Origin: an uncultured Bacteroidales bacterium
GTDB taxonomy: Bacteria > Bacteroidota > Bacteroidia > Bacteroidales > Paludibacteraceae
DNA length: 64,000 nt
Direction: 5' to 3'
NCBI GenBank assembly: GCA_902798965.1
Contig: CADBYS010000010.1
Location: 38,925-102,924, forward strand
Shown here: piece after piece, positions 1-6,794 of the stretch
How the letters are laid out: every line of letters starts with the position of its first letter
How positions within the stretch are numbered: position 1 is the first letter of the stretch
Notes under the pieces: model-generated
The model's database searches: none
Seen by the model: only the letters and a program-made list of their open reading frames with translations
Told to the model about the DNA's origin: nothing
Made by a program: the position numbers and the translations under genes

Positions 1-120
1 TTTTGAGTGTTTTGCTCCCTGAGTGGTGATGATTGGTGATAAAAACTATCCGAAAGCTCGCTTTCAAGAAGTTTTTAGCAGCAATTAGCACCGGTAGCGC
101 AGCTACAAAACACTCAAAAG
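1..120. repeat. Large imperfect palindrome at the window edge
   Basis: Bases 1-14 (TTTTGAGTGTTTTG) are perfectly complementary to 107-120. Inside, TAAAAACT near 41-48 pairs with AGTTTTTA near 73-80, and a GAAAGC/GCTTTC hairpin lies between them. The whole 120 bp can fold into one long stem. It may continue left of the window. It could be a MITE-like element or a structured transcript; no protein is supported here. Confidence 0.6.
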
Positions 121-194
121 GGTTATTTTTGTTTTTGTTTTAGTTAGTACTCCTTCTTAATTTTTGATTTACTTTAATCCCCATCAGCAGTTTT

Positions 195-329
195 TTTAAT
201 TCGCTTAATTCGTGTAATAATCGTGCCCTTTAGGGCTAAGAACATATATTGTCCATTGTAATTAGTTTAATTCGCTTAATTCGTGTAATAATCGTGCCCT
301 TTAGGGCTAAGAACATATATTGTCCATTG
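195..329. repeat. Two tandem copies of a ~71-bp repeat
   Basis: Copy 1 begins at 195 and copy 2 at 266. Each contains TTAATTCGCTTAATTCG, a small GCCCTTTAGGGC palindrome, and CATATATTGTCCATTG. The core around the palindrome recurs at about 33627-33650. Bases 355-377, just downstream, are the reverse complement of 33613-33635. No gene is supported between 121 and 651; short open frames there look random. Confidence 0.75.
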
Positions 330-651
330 CAGTTCTTATCTCGCTACGCTCGAACGATCTGCTTCGCCGTATGGTTGACCAAAATATCCTTTGTAGTTAT
401 TGACGCTATTGACGCAATTTTTTGCGTGAAACTTTGAAACTTTGAAACTTTCGCGTCTATCTCGCCTGATTCTCAACCCCTTGCAAAGTCTCATCAAAGT
501 ATCATTAGTATCATTCTTCCACCTCCGGACTTCGTCCCTACTTGATTCTTTTCTTGCTCATCGTATTGGCATTGTGATATACATAAAAGAAGCAAGACAC
601 GAGATTTCTCTCATGTCCGGCTAAAAAGAAAAACGTTTGTGCGAAGTGGTG

Positions 652-966
652 TTAGTTACTCAGGATTCTCACAAGTTTTTGCGGATCTAATCTTGTGTCC
701 CAAAACACGTCAATATAGATTATATCACCCTCTACGTGATAAATCATCTTGCTCAAATGATTGATGACCACATATCTATAAACGAATGAAACATGCGTTG
801 CAGATAATTCTTCCTGGCCTGCTTTAGGAAAGCCAAGGATCTCCGCCTCTTTTTCTATTGTTTCCTTTTGGAACTTTAGAAGTGCCTGGTCGCCGAAGTT
901 ATCCCAAATGTACTCTGCAATACGCTGCCAAGCGTATGTTGCTTGTTCCGACCAAATCACTTTCAT
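652..966 (-). CDS. RelE/ParE-family toxin of a type II toxin-antitoxin pair
   Basis: A 104-residue protein with the ParE/RelE layout: an N-terminal helical part (VIWSEQATYAWQRIAEYI), basic strands in the middle, and the typical C-terminal VFWDTRLDPQKL motif. Family members inhibit either gyrase (ParE) or translation (RelE); the sequence does not show which. Its start overlaps the stop of the upstream antitoxin gene by 4 nt, so the two are probably translationally coupled. The order is antitoxin first, toxin second, as in relBE/parDE. It probably acts in the cytoplasm and is neutralised by the 963-1211 product. Confidence 0.8.
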   Translation of the reverse strand: MKVIWSEQATYAWQRIAEYIWDNFGDQALLKFQKETIEKEAEILGFPKAGQEELSATHVSFVYRYVVINHLSKMIYHVEGDIIYIDVFWDTRLDPQKLVRILSN

Positions 967-1211
967 GCTACGCTCTGGATTTTATCTTTCACAAATTCAT
1001 CCATCATCTGGTGAGCTTGCTCTTGAGTATATACCCGCCCGGCTGCTATATCCTGACGAGAGTGTTCCAAAGCTTGACGGAGATACTCATCTTCTGCATT
1101 CTGCCGTTGGCGAATATCTGCTTCCATCTGTTGCACGAACCACACCTTATCCTCCAATGGTAAAGTGACTAACACGTATTGCAGCAATCCGTTCAATGTT
1201 TCTTGTGCCAT
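963..1211 (-). CDS. Antitoxin partner of the RelE/ParE toxin
   Basis: An 82-residue acidic, helical protein encoded directly before the toxin gene with a 4-nt overlap. It has no recognisable zinc or enzyme motif. The C-terminal half (LEHSRQDIAAGRVYTQEQAHQMMDEF) resembles short Bacteroidota antitoxins that wrap RelE/ParE toxins. Identification rests on size, position and partner rather than a strong motif. A Bacteroidota promoter lies 71 nt upstream (1282-1313) and would drive both genes; autorepression by the pair is usual for such modules but is not visible in the sequence. Confidence 0.7.
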   Translation of the reverse strand: MAQETLNGLLQYVLVTLPLEDKVWFVQQMEADIRQRQNAEDEYLRQALEHSRQDIAAGRVYTQEQAHQMMDEFVKDKIQSVA

Positions 1212-1281
1212 AATTGTCAGTTTTTGTTGTTACGCTCGGCGCAGAACTGCATTTTTGCTCGGCTCGAGACCTTTGCAGATG

Positions 1282-1313
1282 CAAAGGTACTAAAAAAATC
1301 TGACATTCGCAAA
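1282..1313 (-). promoter_or_regulatory. Promoter of the RelE/ParE module
   Basis: On the minus strand: TTTG, 20 nt, TACCTTTG, matching the Bacteroidota primary sigma consensus TTTG-N19/20-TAnnTTTG. Transcription would start near 1275, leaving a leader of about 64 nt. Confidence 0.75.
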
Positions 1314-1375
1314 CATTTGAGCAAAAATCTTTCTTTTTTGCCTTCATTTTTTGCATATCACTATGTCAATGTTCG

Positions 1376-1396
1376 TTTTGCCTCGGTTTATAGCCT
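1376..1396. repeat. Left copy of a 21-bp direct repeat flanking the HTH module
   Basis: Begins TTTTGCCTCGGTTTATAG and is identical to 2679-2699. The two copies bracket the second toxin-antitoxin-like pair. The 1212-1679 gap holds no supported gene; it also contains a short array of CCTTCCATT(GT/TC) units at about 1479-1532. Confidence 0.6.
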
Positions 1397-1679
1397 CGAA
1401 GCGCGGCTATTGTTCTTATTTTTTTTGCCTTGCACTTTCTGTACTTTCTGCACTTTTCCCTTTCCTCAACCCCTCATTTCCCTTCCATTGTCCTTCCATT
1501 GTCCTTCCATTTCCCTTCCATTGTCCTTCCATTTACGGGTCAATATCGGGAGTAATTCACCTGCGGGCTTAGTCCTTTTCACTCCTTTCGGGCTTGCTCC
1601 TTTTTTGACGATTGTGTACATACAAAAGCAACAACCCCTTTCGGAATTGTTGCTTATAGAATTGATTTTGCGATATGGC

Positions 1680-2015
1680 TTACAGCACTGCTGCTGCGCG
1701 TCTCGGAAGCGTGAGTTTTGGTAGAATATTACGCCTACGTTTTGTCACTGTTGGCGTAATGAGGTCGTCATCCAGCGCGACGGCAATCTTCGCTATTGTA
1801 GCCATCGTTAAGTTATGCGTTCCACATAGCCAGCGACTCACTTCTGTCTCGGTCTTACCAAGCTTTTGCGCCAAGTCTTTCTGCGACATGCCTTTTTGCT
1901 CCAACAAGTCATAAATGCGGTTGGCAATCATCACTTGCATATCCACTTGTTTCTGAATCTCCGGAGTTAGGTAACGTCTCCGTACCTCGTCCATAATCGG
2001 ATTAGTTGTGTTCAT
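1680..2015 (-). CDS. XRE-type helix-turn-helix antitoxin or regulator
   Basis: A 111-residue protein with a central HTH_3/Cro-C1-type domain at about residues 35-95: LLEQKGMSQKDLAQKLGKTETEVSRWLCGTHNLTMATIAKIAVALD. The N-terminal ~30 residues (MDEVRRRYLTPEIQKQVDMQ) resemble HigA-like antitoxins of Bacteroidota. The C-terminus is basic. It follows a putative toxin gene by 14 nt, giving the toxin-then-antitoxin order of higBA. It most likely binds the promoter at 2543-2574 and the upstream protein. Alternative: a stand-alone regulator. Confidence 0.78.
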   Translation of the reverse strand: MNTTNPIMDEVRRRYLTPEIQKQVDMQVMIANRIYDLLEQKGMSQKDLAQKLGKTETEVSRWLCGTHNLTMATIAKIAVALDDDLITPTVTKRRRNILPKLTLPRRAAAVL

Positions 2016-2029
2016 CTTGCCCTCCTTTT

Positions 2030-2518
2030 TTAATCGTTGATATAGAATGTTAACGTTCCGTGTAACTGAGTGCCTTTGACAATAATCTCTTTGCGGTTCT
2101 CTCGCTGACGGATTTCAAAATCAATCTTTTGCAAAGTCTCCACGCACTTATTCAGGTACGGATCTTCTTGGTAAGTCTGCGTTTCTTTGACACCGCCATT
2201 ACCTAAGATGAGCACCTTACTGCTGATGCACAGACAGTACAAACGCAACCTTGATGACTCCAAATATGCGGGCAAAGCCTTTACTCTATCAGATGGCCTA
2301 CCTTCGTAGCGGAAATACCGATCTTCGGCTCCCATCCGTTTGATGGTTTCCAGACGTCCCATGATAGTACCTAAGTCTTCACCATATTCCTCGTTATTCA
2401 TATAGGTTAACAGGAACTTCTCAAACTCAGAATACTCCTCGCCGATGAATTGCGGAGAATAGATGCTAACGAACTCTCCTGACTCTAGTAATTTCAGTAG
2501 TAAATCTCTGCGCTGCAT
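2030..2518 (-). CDS. Putative HigB-like partner of the XRE protein
   Basis: A 162-residue protein. The segment SSRLRLYCLCISSKVLILGNGGVKETQTYQ resembles the beta-hairpin core of HigB/Gp49-type toxins (RLYC...LILNGFxKKTQ), while the N-terminal half is a Bacteroidota-type extension. Toxin activity is inferred from this resemblance and the linked HTH gene. Start choice: an upstream ATG at 2545 lies at the -7 promoter box, so it cannot be in the transcript; the ATG at 2518, about 18 nt after the predicted transcription start, is used instead. Confidence 0.6.
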   Translation of the reverse strand: MQRRDLLLKLLESGEFVSIYSPQFIGEEYSEFEKFLLTYMNNEEYGEDLGTIMGRLETIKRMGAEDRYFRYEGRPSDRVKALPAYLESSRLRLYCLCISSKVLILGNGGVKETQTYQEDPYLNKCVETLQKIDFEIRQRENRKEIIVKGTQLHGTLTFYIND

Positions 2519-2542
2519 TGTTATCGATTTTGATTTGCGCTG

Positions 2543-2574
2543 CAAAGATACTATTTTTTCCGGAATTATGCAAA
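2543..2574 (-). promoter_or_regulatory. Promoter of the HigB-like/HTH pair
   Basis: TTTG-N20-TATCTTTG on the minus strand. It decides the start codon of the downstream gene, because the longer frame begins inside the promoter. Confidence 0.75.
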
Positions 2575-2678
2575 TATTTGAGCAATAAAATCAACTTTTA
2601 TGTATATTTTTCTGCATCTTTCGCATTTGAAGTGAGCAATTTACTCATTTCTATAAGTACACAATACATCAAAGATCT

Positions 2679-2699
2679 TTTTGCCTCGGTTTATAGCCT
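2679..2699. repeat. Right copy of the 21-bp direct repeat
   Basis: Identical to 1376-1396 and 1.3 kb from it, with the HTH/toxin pair between. It could be an attachment-site-like duplication or two copies of a dispersed repeat. Confidence 0.6.
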
Positions 2700-2719
2700 T
2701 GTGAGGCGGGCGAGGGAAA

Positions 2720-3445
2720 TCAGGCATCGAAGATGGCGGAACCGATGCGAAGCATTGTGCTGCCGTTGGCAAGGGCAAGCGGGTAATCATCGGACATACC
2801 CATAGATAATTGACAATAGGACGATTGACAATTGACAGATTGCTGATTGCTGACTGCTGATTGCTGAATGAGCCACAGATATTGCTCGTGCAGGGTGCGG
2901 AAGCAACGGGTGATCTCCTCTTGGTCGTCGGTGTTCGTAGCCATACCCATAATGCCGCAGATACGGATGTTGGGATATTCCTGTACGGATTTGACGGATT
3001 GCACGGATGACTGTTCAATAGTAGTGTCAGATGTGTCACAACTATTCGCAATCAGGTCATGGAACTCGGGGATGGTGAGGCCGGATTTGGTTTGCTCGGC
3101 AGCTACATGAAGCTCGAGGAGGATATCCTGAACGATGCCCTGCTTGGCGGCTTCGGCATTGATGGCTTGTAGCAGGTGCTCGGAGTCAACCGACTGAATA
3201 AGGTATGGGCGCAAGCGCAGCAAGTCGCGGACTTTGTTCGTTTGCAGGTGACCGATGAAGTGCCAGCGGATATCGCCGGGCAAGGCGGCTTGCTTGAGCT
3301 TAAGCTCTTGCACGCGGCTTTCGCCGAAGTCGCGACAACCGGCAGCGTACGCCTCGGCTATCTGCTCCACGGAGTGGTACTTGCTCACTGCCACAAGGGT
3401 TACATCAGTGGGCAACGATTCCCTTATTTCACGCCAACGGGTCAT
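2720..3445 (-). CDS. yggS: YggS/PROSC-family PLP homeostasis protein
   Basis: A 241-residue member of the YggS (PLPBP) family, which binds pyridoxal phosphate in a TIM-barrel fold and helps maintain vitamin B6 and amino-acid balance. The PLP lysine is Lys22 in TLVAVSKYHS. Family blocks FGESRVQE, WHFIGHLQTNK and MGMATN are present, with the phosphate-binding end MGMSDDYPLAL...MLRIGSAIF. It carries two in-frame low-complexity inserts: an octanucleotide-type stretch near 2980-3020 (SSVQSVKSVQ) and a heptanucleotide-type stretch at 2805-2866 (QQSAVSNQQSVNCQSS). Both fall between conserved blocks, so the fold probably tolerates them. It starts a minus-strand housekeeping series read towards the TA modules. 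Confidence 0.9.
   Translation of the reverse strand: MTRWREIRESLPTDVTLVAVSKYHSVEQIAEAYAAGCRDFGESRVQELKLKQAALPGDIRWHFIGHLQTNKVRDLLRLRPYLIQSVDSEHLLQAINAEAAKQGIVQDILLELHVAAEQTKSGLTIPEFHDLIANSCDTSDTTIEQSSVQSVKSVQEYPNIRICGIMGMATNTDDQEEITRCFRTLHEQYLWLIQQSAVSNQQSVNCQSSYCQLSMGMSDDYPLALANGSTMLRIGSAIFDA
2805..2866. repeat. Heptanucleotide repeats inside yggS
   Basis: Successive 7-mers such as CTGATTG, CTGACTG, CTGATTG, CTGAATG follow ATTGAC-type units. The same unit families occur between genes elsewhere (for example 6655-6783 and 59872-59921). Here they are translated in frame. Confidence 0.75.
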
Positions 3446-3486
3446 AATTGTTCACGAATTAATCGAATTAAACGAATTATGAATGA

Positions 3487-4959
3487 TTAGTTGCCGATTA
3501 GCAGGGACTTGATTTGCGTGGCGGAAGTGATGCCCGTGGGGAAGGACTGATACGCGCCTGACCAGATAAGTACCGGCACAACAGGGTTGGTATCTGCCAC
3601 ATGATCAAGCTGTTGCTTCTCGTTCGCCATAAGCATCCAATGCGGCTGCAAGGTGAATACTACATCGCCAAAGCCACGCTTGTTGACGGTATTTGCCAGC
3701 GCCACGCTGCCCACCGCTTCGATGAAGGGGAACGCCGCCGCCACACCCTCAAAATCCATCAGGAACGCTGCCACCTGTTGCTGCAGTTGGGGTAGGGACA
3801 TATGTTTCTGCTCGATGAGCGTGCGGTTGAGGTAGATCGATTGTCCGTAGCCGCCATCTACCCATCGCTCCGTGCCATACAGCGCCATCAGATATGTGCC
3901 GGTAAGTGCCGCCGCGCGATCGATATTGAAGTACTGTGCGGGCATTCGTGCCGCGCTCAGCGCCTCGGTGTTCTGCCCGAGCAGGGGTCTGCCCATGACC
4001 ACAACGCGCAGATTCTGTATGCCCACCGTCTGTGCCAGGCGGTCGATCAGATACCCCAAATCCTGATTGAGCCACAGGTACATATCTTCCTGTTCCGCCG
4101 AGCAGAGCTGATCGCTTGTGGCTTGCGGGCTGCGGGTGGTCAGATTCAGGCAGAGCAGGTCGGGGATGTTATCTTCGCCCAAGTGCGTCTGTTTCTGCAG
4201 CGCGAGTGCCGACTCGATGACCATGGTGTTGGCTATAGGCGTGCGCAGCAGTTGTTCGCTTGTGTAGCTGAATCCTTTCTTGCGTTCCTGTTCGGTGGGT
4301 GCGCTATAGAGGTCGATATCGATGCGCGGAGTCCATGTGCGAAGCAGCAACTCCTGTCGGCGTGTGCCTGCGTTCCATTCGATCAGGGCTTGCGGCAGTG
4401 TGTCGCCGTAGTACGAACTGCTGACCCATTCGGCACTCTGGCCATCCAGCCAGCAGCAGCCGTCGGCAGCGTGACCGGCCATAAGGATGGAGGTGTTGGC
4501 ATCCAGTCCCAGCGAATAGATCTGTGCGCGCTGCCCGTACCGTACGCGCAGCTCGTCGCCGATGGTGGCAGCGAGCAGGTTGCGCGGTGAGCGTTGCAGC
4601 TCGCAACCTATACCGTGCACCTCCGTATCCTCCAAAATAGGGTGCGGCGTGCGGTCGCTGCGGCGGAACCATGTGTCAGCCGCTATGCCGTGGTCGGAAG
4701 GCGTAGTGCCGGTCATGAGCGTAGCCACACACTCCGAGCCGCCATACACGATGTGCGGAAATCGTACGGTTGTTTGATATGCCTCTTCCGATAGCGTGCG
4801 TAGTCCGCCTTGCTGCCAATACGGACGAAGCTGGTCAAGAGTCTCCTGACGCATTCCGTCCACCACTACAGCCACTGTCAGCCGAGGGGCAGCCGACAAA
4901 CCCAGACTGAGCAACAAACCGGTGATTATGATCGCCAACGATAAATGATGCGTGCGCAT
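3487..4959 (-). CDS. Secreted alkaline-phosphatase-superfamily phosphodiesterase/phosphatase
   Basis: A 490-residue protein with signal peptide MRTHHLSLAIIITGLLLSLGLSA. The mature start APRLTVAVVVDGMRQETLDQL is the metal-binding strand of type I phosphodiesterase/alkaline-phosphatase enzymes. YGGSECVATLMTGTTPSDHGI supplies the usual nucleophile-threonine neighbourhood, and DHVADTNPVVPVLIWSGAY supplies a late metal-binding Asp-His. It resembles PafA/nucleotide-pyrophosphatase-like periplasmic enzymes of Bacteroidota; the substrate is not readable. The longer frame back to 5181 lies inside the upstream gene, so the signal-peptide ATG at 4959 is chosen. That leaves a 34-bp out-of-frame overlap with the DUF4105 gene, suggesting coupling. 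Confidence 0.85.
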   Translation of the reverse strand: MRTHHLSLAIIITGLLLSLGLSAAPRLTVAVVVDGMRQETLDQLRPYWQQGGLRTLSEEAYQTTVRFPHIVYGGSECVATLMTGTTPSDHGIAADTWFRRSDRTPHPILEDTEVHGIGCELQRSPRNLLAATIGDELRVRYGQRAQIYSLGLDANTSILMAGHAADGCCWLDGQSAEWVSSSYYGDTLPQALIEWNAGTRRQELLLRTWTPRIDIDLYSAPTEQERKKGFSYTSEQLLRTPIANTMVIESALALQKQTHLGEDNIPDLLCLNLTTRSPQATSDQLCSAEQEDMYLWLNQDLGYLIDRLAQTVGIQNLRVVVMGRPLLGQNTEALSAARMPAQYFNIDRAAALTGTYLMALYGTERWVDGGYGQSIYLNRTLIEQKHMSLPQLQQQVAAFLMDFEGVAAAFPFIEAVGSVALANTVNKRGFGDVVFTLQPHWMLMANEKQQLDHVADTNPVVPVLIWSGAYQSFPTGITSATQIKSLLIGN

Positions 4960-5999
4960 AGATGTACAGAAGGAATGATTAGCAGGTACGAGCCGTAACC
5001 TACCAAAGGATGAATAGAAAAGAACGTGAGGAACGTAACCAACACGAGTAGCACGCCATAAACGGCGTACAAGACGTAATCCAGCCACCGCGTGCGCTTG
5101 AGTATGCGGCGGTCGTGGTACGATATGAGGGCAACAATCACGAACAGCACAGCCAAGCCGAAGTACCATGTGCCGTACCAAGGAATGCGCTCAATTTCAA
5201 ACGGTTCGATGTTTTCGCCATCCACGAGCGGTGTGCCATCGGGATATCTCGCCTCGCTTACCCAGTTCATTACCTCTTCGGGCAAGAACAGCCGTTGCTC
5301 GCCGTGCATCGCCTTATCGGCTTTCGTGCCAAACAGCAGATTGATGCCCAGATCCGCCCAAGCGCCTTTGGGTATATAGCGCTGAATGAACTTACGGTAC
5401 GTCACACCCTCCGCGCCCTGATAACTTGAGGTTATTGCCGACTCTTCGCCGCTGACTCCCGCCTCGCGGTCAAGCACGGCAAGCAGCAGGTTAAGCGGAC
5501 GCGTGGCGCAATTGTCATATACGAAGTTATAGAGATAAACGCGGTTCTCGGGTTTGTAGTTCTCCACCAGCGCCCGATAGAACAGTTCGCGCGCCTCGGT
5601 CGATAGATGCAACTCTTGCAGGTTGACTGTTCTGCCGCCGCGGGTATAAGCCGTGATGAACCAGCGTGCACTCTCTTTGCCCAGCTGGTAGTAGGTCTCG
5701 CCGCGAACGAACTTCCAGTAGAAGTGCGAGGTGTTGAAATCGAAAATGCCGTAGTTATATACATCCTCAATGCCGCGATCGGGATCGATGATCATGATGG
5801 CTGTATGGCCAAAACGCTCGTAGAGCGCCTCGCCCGGACTACAGGTCACCAAATAGATACGTGCATTGTCAGAGAGCAGGTTTTCAGTTGCCGGCTCTTG
5901 GCTGTCGGCTATTTGCTCTTGGCTATGCGCCATGGGCGCGGCAAACCAACCAACCAGCAGCAGGCAGCACAAAAGGCGATATATACGGAAAATCTTCAT
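4926..5999 (-). CDS. DUF4105 membrane protein (Lnb-like)
   Basis: A 357-residue protein with an N-terminal signal/anchor (MKIFRIYRLLCCLLLVGWFAAPMAHS), a periplasmic DUF4105 domain and three to four C-terminal membrane helices from about residue 250. Conserved motifs are CSPGEALYERFGHTAIMI (Cys-His) and YNFVYDNCATRPLNLLL (second Cys). From memory, members of this family act as lipoprotein N-acyltransferase (Lnb) in Bacteroidota; I apply that only as a likely role. The stretch SQEQIADSQEPATEN directly after the signal peptide is encoded by 7-nt repeats of the AGCCAAG type. The start is set at 5999 because the upstream extension reads through the preceding gene. Confidence 0.8.
   Translation of the reverse strand: MKIFRIYRLLCCLLLVGWFAAPMAHSQEQIADSQEPATENLLSDNARIYLVTCSPGEALYERFGHTAIMIIDPDRGIEDVYNYGIFDFNTSHFYWKFVRGETYYQLGKESARWFITAYTRGGRTVNLQELHLSTEARELFYRALVENYKPENRVYLYNFVYDNCATRPLNLLLAVLDREAGVSGEESAITSSYQGAEGVTYRKFIQRYIPKGAWADLGINLLFGTKADKAMHGEQRLFLPEEVMNWVSEARYPDGTPLVDGENIEPFEIERIPWYGTWYFGLAVLFVIVALISYHDRRILKRTRWLDYVLYAVYGVLLVLVTFLTFFSIHPLVGYGSYLLIIPSVHLCARIIYRWRS
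5886..5930. repeat. Heptanucleotide repeats at the mature N-terminus of the DUF4105 protein
   Basis: On the minus strand the units read AGCCAAG, AGCAAAT, AGCCGAC, AGCCAAG, AGCCGGC: five consecutive 7-mers translated in frame as SQEQIADSQEPA. Confidence 0.6.
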
Positions 6000-6009
6000 A
6001 TTTTTTTTA

Positions 6010-6642
6010 TTATTGAATCGCTTGGGCAATAAGATTCGGCACGAAGGTTGCCAACGTGCCGAGCAGATAGCCGCAAACAACCTGCAGCGGGGTGTGCGAC
6101 TCGTCATAGACGCGTGCAAACATCAGCAGCAAGGCAGCCGCCGAGCAGCCAATTAGTGACCATGTGGCACTGATACCTGTAGCCAGACTAAAACTCATCA
6201 TCCCACCAAACAACCCGCCCAGGGCAGTGAGGTGGGCGCTAATCTTCCACTTGTAGTTGATGAGCAGCACAAGCAGCAGGGCGACTGTTGCCCCCACGGC
6301 AGTGAGATTGATGCACGTGGGCATCTTGATCACATCCCAGCAGAAGTATGCCCAAAAACCGTAACACACAATCGAATAGATATACGGCATCGTGCGCTGG
6401 CGGGCATTACGGATATAGATATCCGTCAGGTTACCGCGGCGAATCATCACCAGAATAACCGACAAGGGCAGCAGGCAGGTGAAGATTAGTGTGCCTACTA
6501 CCCCTATCCAGATCAGCGGCGTAGGGTACTGGATGAGCGAACGCAAGCCCAGGAAATAGATGAGCATCCCGTAGGTGGGTATGAACATCGGGTACAGGAC
6601 TGCCGAGATTGTTCGGGCTATGTAAAACAAAGTATTGTTCAT
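6010..6642 (-). CDS. PAP2-superfamily-like integral membrane protein
   Basis: A 210-residue protein with six to seven predicted membrane helices. Faint PAP2-phosphatase signatures are visible: RNARQRTMPY (first motif), KISAHLTALGG (in place of PSGH) and ARVYDESHTPLQVVCGYLLG (third motif, with Arg and His). The substitutions in motif 2 leave activity uncertain. It lies 10 nt upstream of the DUF4105 gene on the same strand, suggesting a shared role in envelope lipid handling. Confidence 0.7.
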   Translation of the reverse strand: MNNTLFYIARTISAVLYPMFIPTYGMLIYFLGLRSLIQYPTPLIWIGVVGTLIFTCLLPLSVILVMIRRGNLTDIYIRNARQRTMPYIYSIVCYGFWAYFCWDVIKMPTCINLTAVGATVALLLVLLINYKWKISAHLTALGGLFGGMMSFSLATGISATWSLIGCSAAALLLMFARVYDESHTPLQVVCGYLLGTLATFVPNLIAQAIQ

Positions 6643-6654
6643 TTTAATAATTGA

Positions 6655-6783
6655 CGATTGATATATTGACGATTTACGATTTATTGATTTATTTTTTTTA
6701 TTGACGATTGCTGTCTATCAATCAAACAATCCGGAACAATCGTCAATCAATCGGTCAATAGTCAATCGTTCAATCGTCAATCC
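6655..6783. repeat. Heptanucleotide-period intergenic repeats
   Basis: The gap between the PAP2-like gene and rpoN is built almost wholly of ATTGACG/GATTGAC-type 7-mers, present in both orientations (GACGATT at the left, AATCGTC at the right), so the two ends are also loosely complementary. No other signal is seen. Confidence 0.7.
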
Positions 6784-6794
6784 ACTCGTGGCTG

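Noticed and set aside
1179-1724. 181-codon open frame on the plus strand
   Set aside because: Composed of the CCTTCCATT tract and sequence antisense to two supported genes. Composition is unlike a protein.
652-2545. Prophage or integrative element
   Set aside because: Two toxin-antitoxin-like pairs but no integrase, structural or relaxase genes, so only the 21-bp repeats remain as a possible trace.
6655-6783. CRISPR-like array
   Set aside because: The repeats are 7-nt, degenerate and have no spacers; no cas genes are in the window.
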